Positions 29,477 through 29,534 of a stretch of 29,534 nt of DNA are shown in pieces; within the stretch, counting starts at the first letter, position 1; every line of letters starts with the position of its first letter. Origin of the DNA: Thermomucor indicae-seudaticae (taxonomy: Eukaryota; Mucoromycota; Mucoromycetes; Mucorales; Lichtheimiaceae). Below the pieces are notes generated by a model. The model searched no databases. It was not told the DNA's origin and saw only the letters and a program-made list of their open reading frames with translations. The stretch spans positions 1 to 29,534 of the forward strand of contig JSYX01000432.1 in NCBI GenBank assembly GCA_000787465.1, read 5' to 3'. The position numbers and the translations under genes are program-made.

Positions 29477-29534
29477 ATATCTGGTGATCGCTTGTTATAA
29501 GGATCTTTATTAAACTTCTGGATCTTTCTGGATA

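Overview
This window looks like nuclear DNA of an early-diverging filamentous fungus, most likely Mucoromycota (Mucorales-like). That assignment is inferred from three things: gene structure (many short introns of about 50-113 bp with GT-AG ends and CTAAC/TACTAAC-type branch sites), gene content (a large Zn2Cys6 regulator, a Crz1-like C2H2 factor, a Swi6/HP1 protein), and lack of operons. I found no bacterial, viral or organellar block, no rRNA or tRNA gene, no CRISPR and no intact transposon.

Layout. 1-1.9 kb: upstream region and an intronless Crz1-like C2H2 zinc-finger factor (+). 1.9-3.8 kb: no convincing gene, but a ~95 bp imperfect inverted repeat around a ~386 bp spacer. 3.8-6.9 kb: four-exon Zn2Cys6/fungal_trans regulator (-). 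6.9-9.1 kb: no confident gene. 9.1-11.7 kb: eIF3c (-), divergent from a G-patch/zinc-finger protein (+, 11.9-12.6 kb). 12.9-13.7 kb: p24-family cargo receptor Emp24 (-). 14.3-16.2 kb: mitochondrial processing peptidase alpha (+), with a GC-AG intron. 16.3-17.2 kb: seven-exon CZIB/DUF866 zinc protein (-), with a six-nucleotide first coding exon. 17.4-19.0 kb: glutathione-independent formaldehyde-dehydrogenase-like MDR enzyme (+). 19.2-19.7 kb: small four-helix membrane protein (+). 20.1-22.7 kb: glutaminyl-tRNA synthetase (+). 23.1-24.8 kb: Swi6/HP1-like protein (-) with a very long acidic linker. 25.1-26.4 kb: Tma46/DFRP1 CCCH protein (-). 26.4-28.3 kb: gene-poor. 28.3-29.5 kb: unrecognised six-exon gene (+) with an ambiguous last exon.

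Most genes are core housekeeping: translation (eIF3c, GlnRS, Tma46), early secretion (Emp24), mitochondrial import (MPP-alpha), and chromatin and transcription (HP1, two transcription factors). They are independent units, several in divergent pairs sharing short promoters (eIF3c/G-patch, Emp24/MPP-alpha, CZIB/MDR). I did not find a clear new multi-gene system. The most interesting signals are gene-structure oddities, the long-linker HP1, the inverted repeat and the unknown gene at the right edge. All exon junctions were read by eye from frame, splice signals and family conservation.
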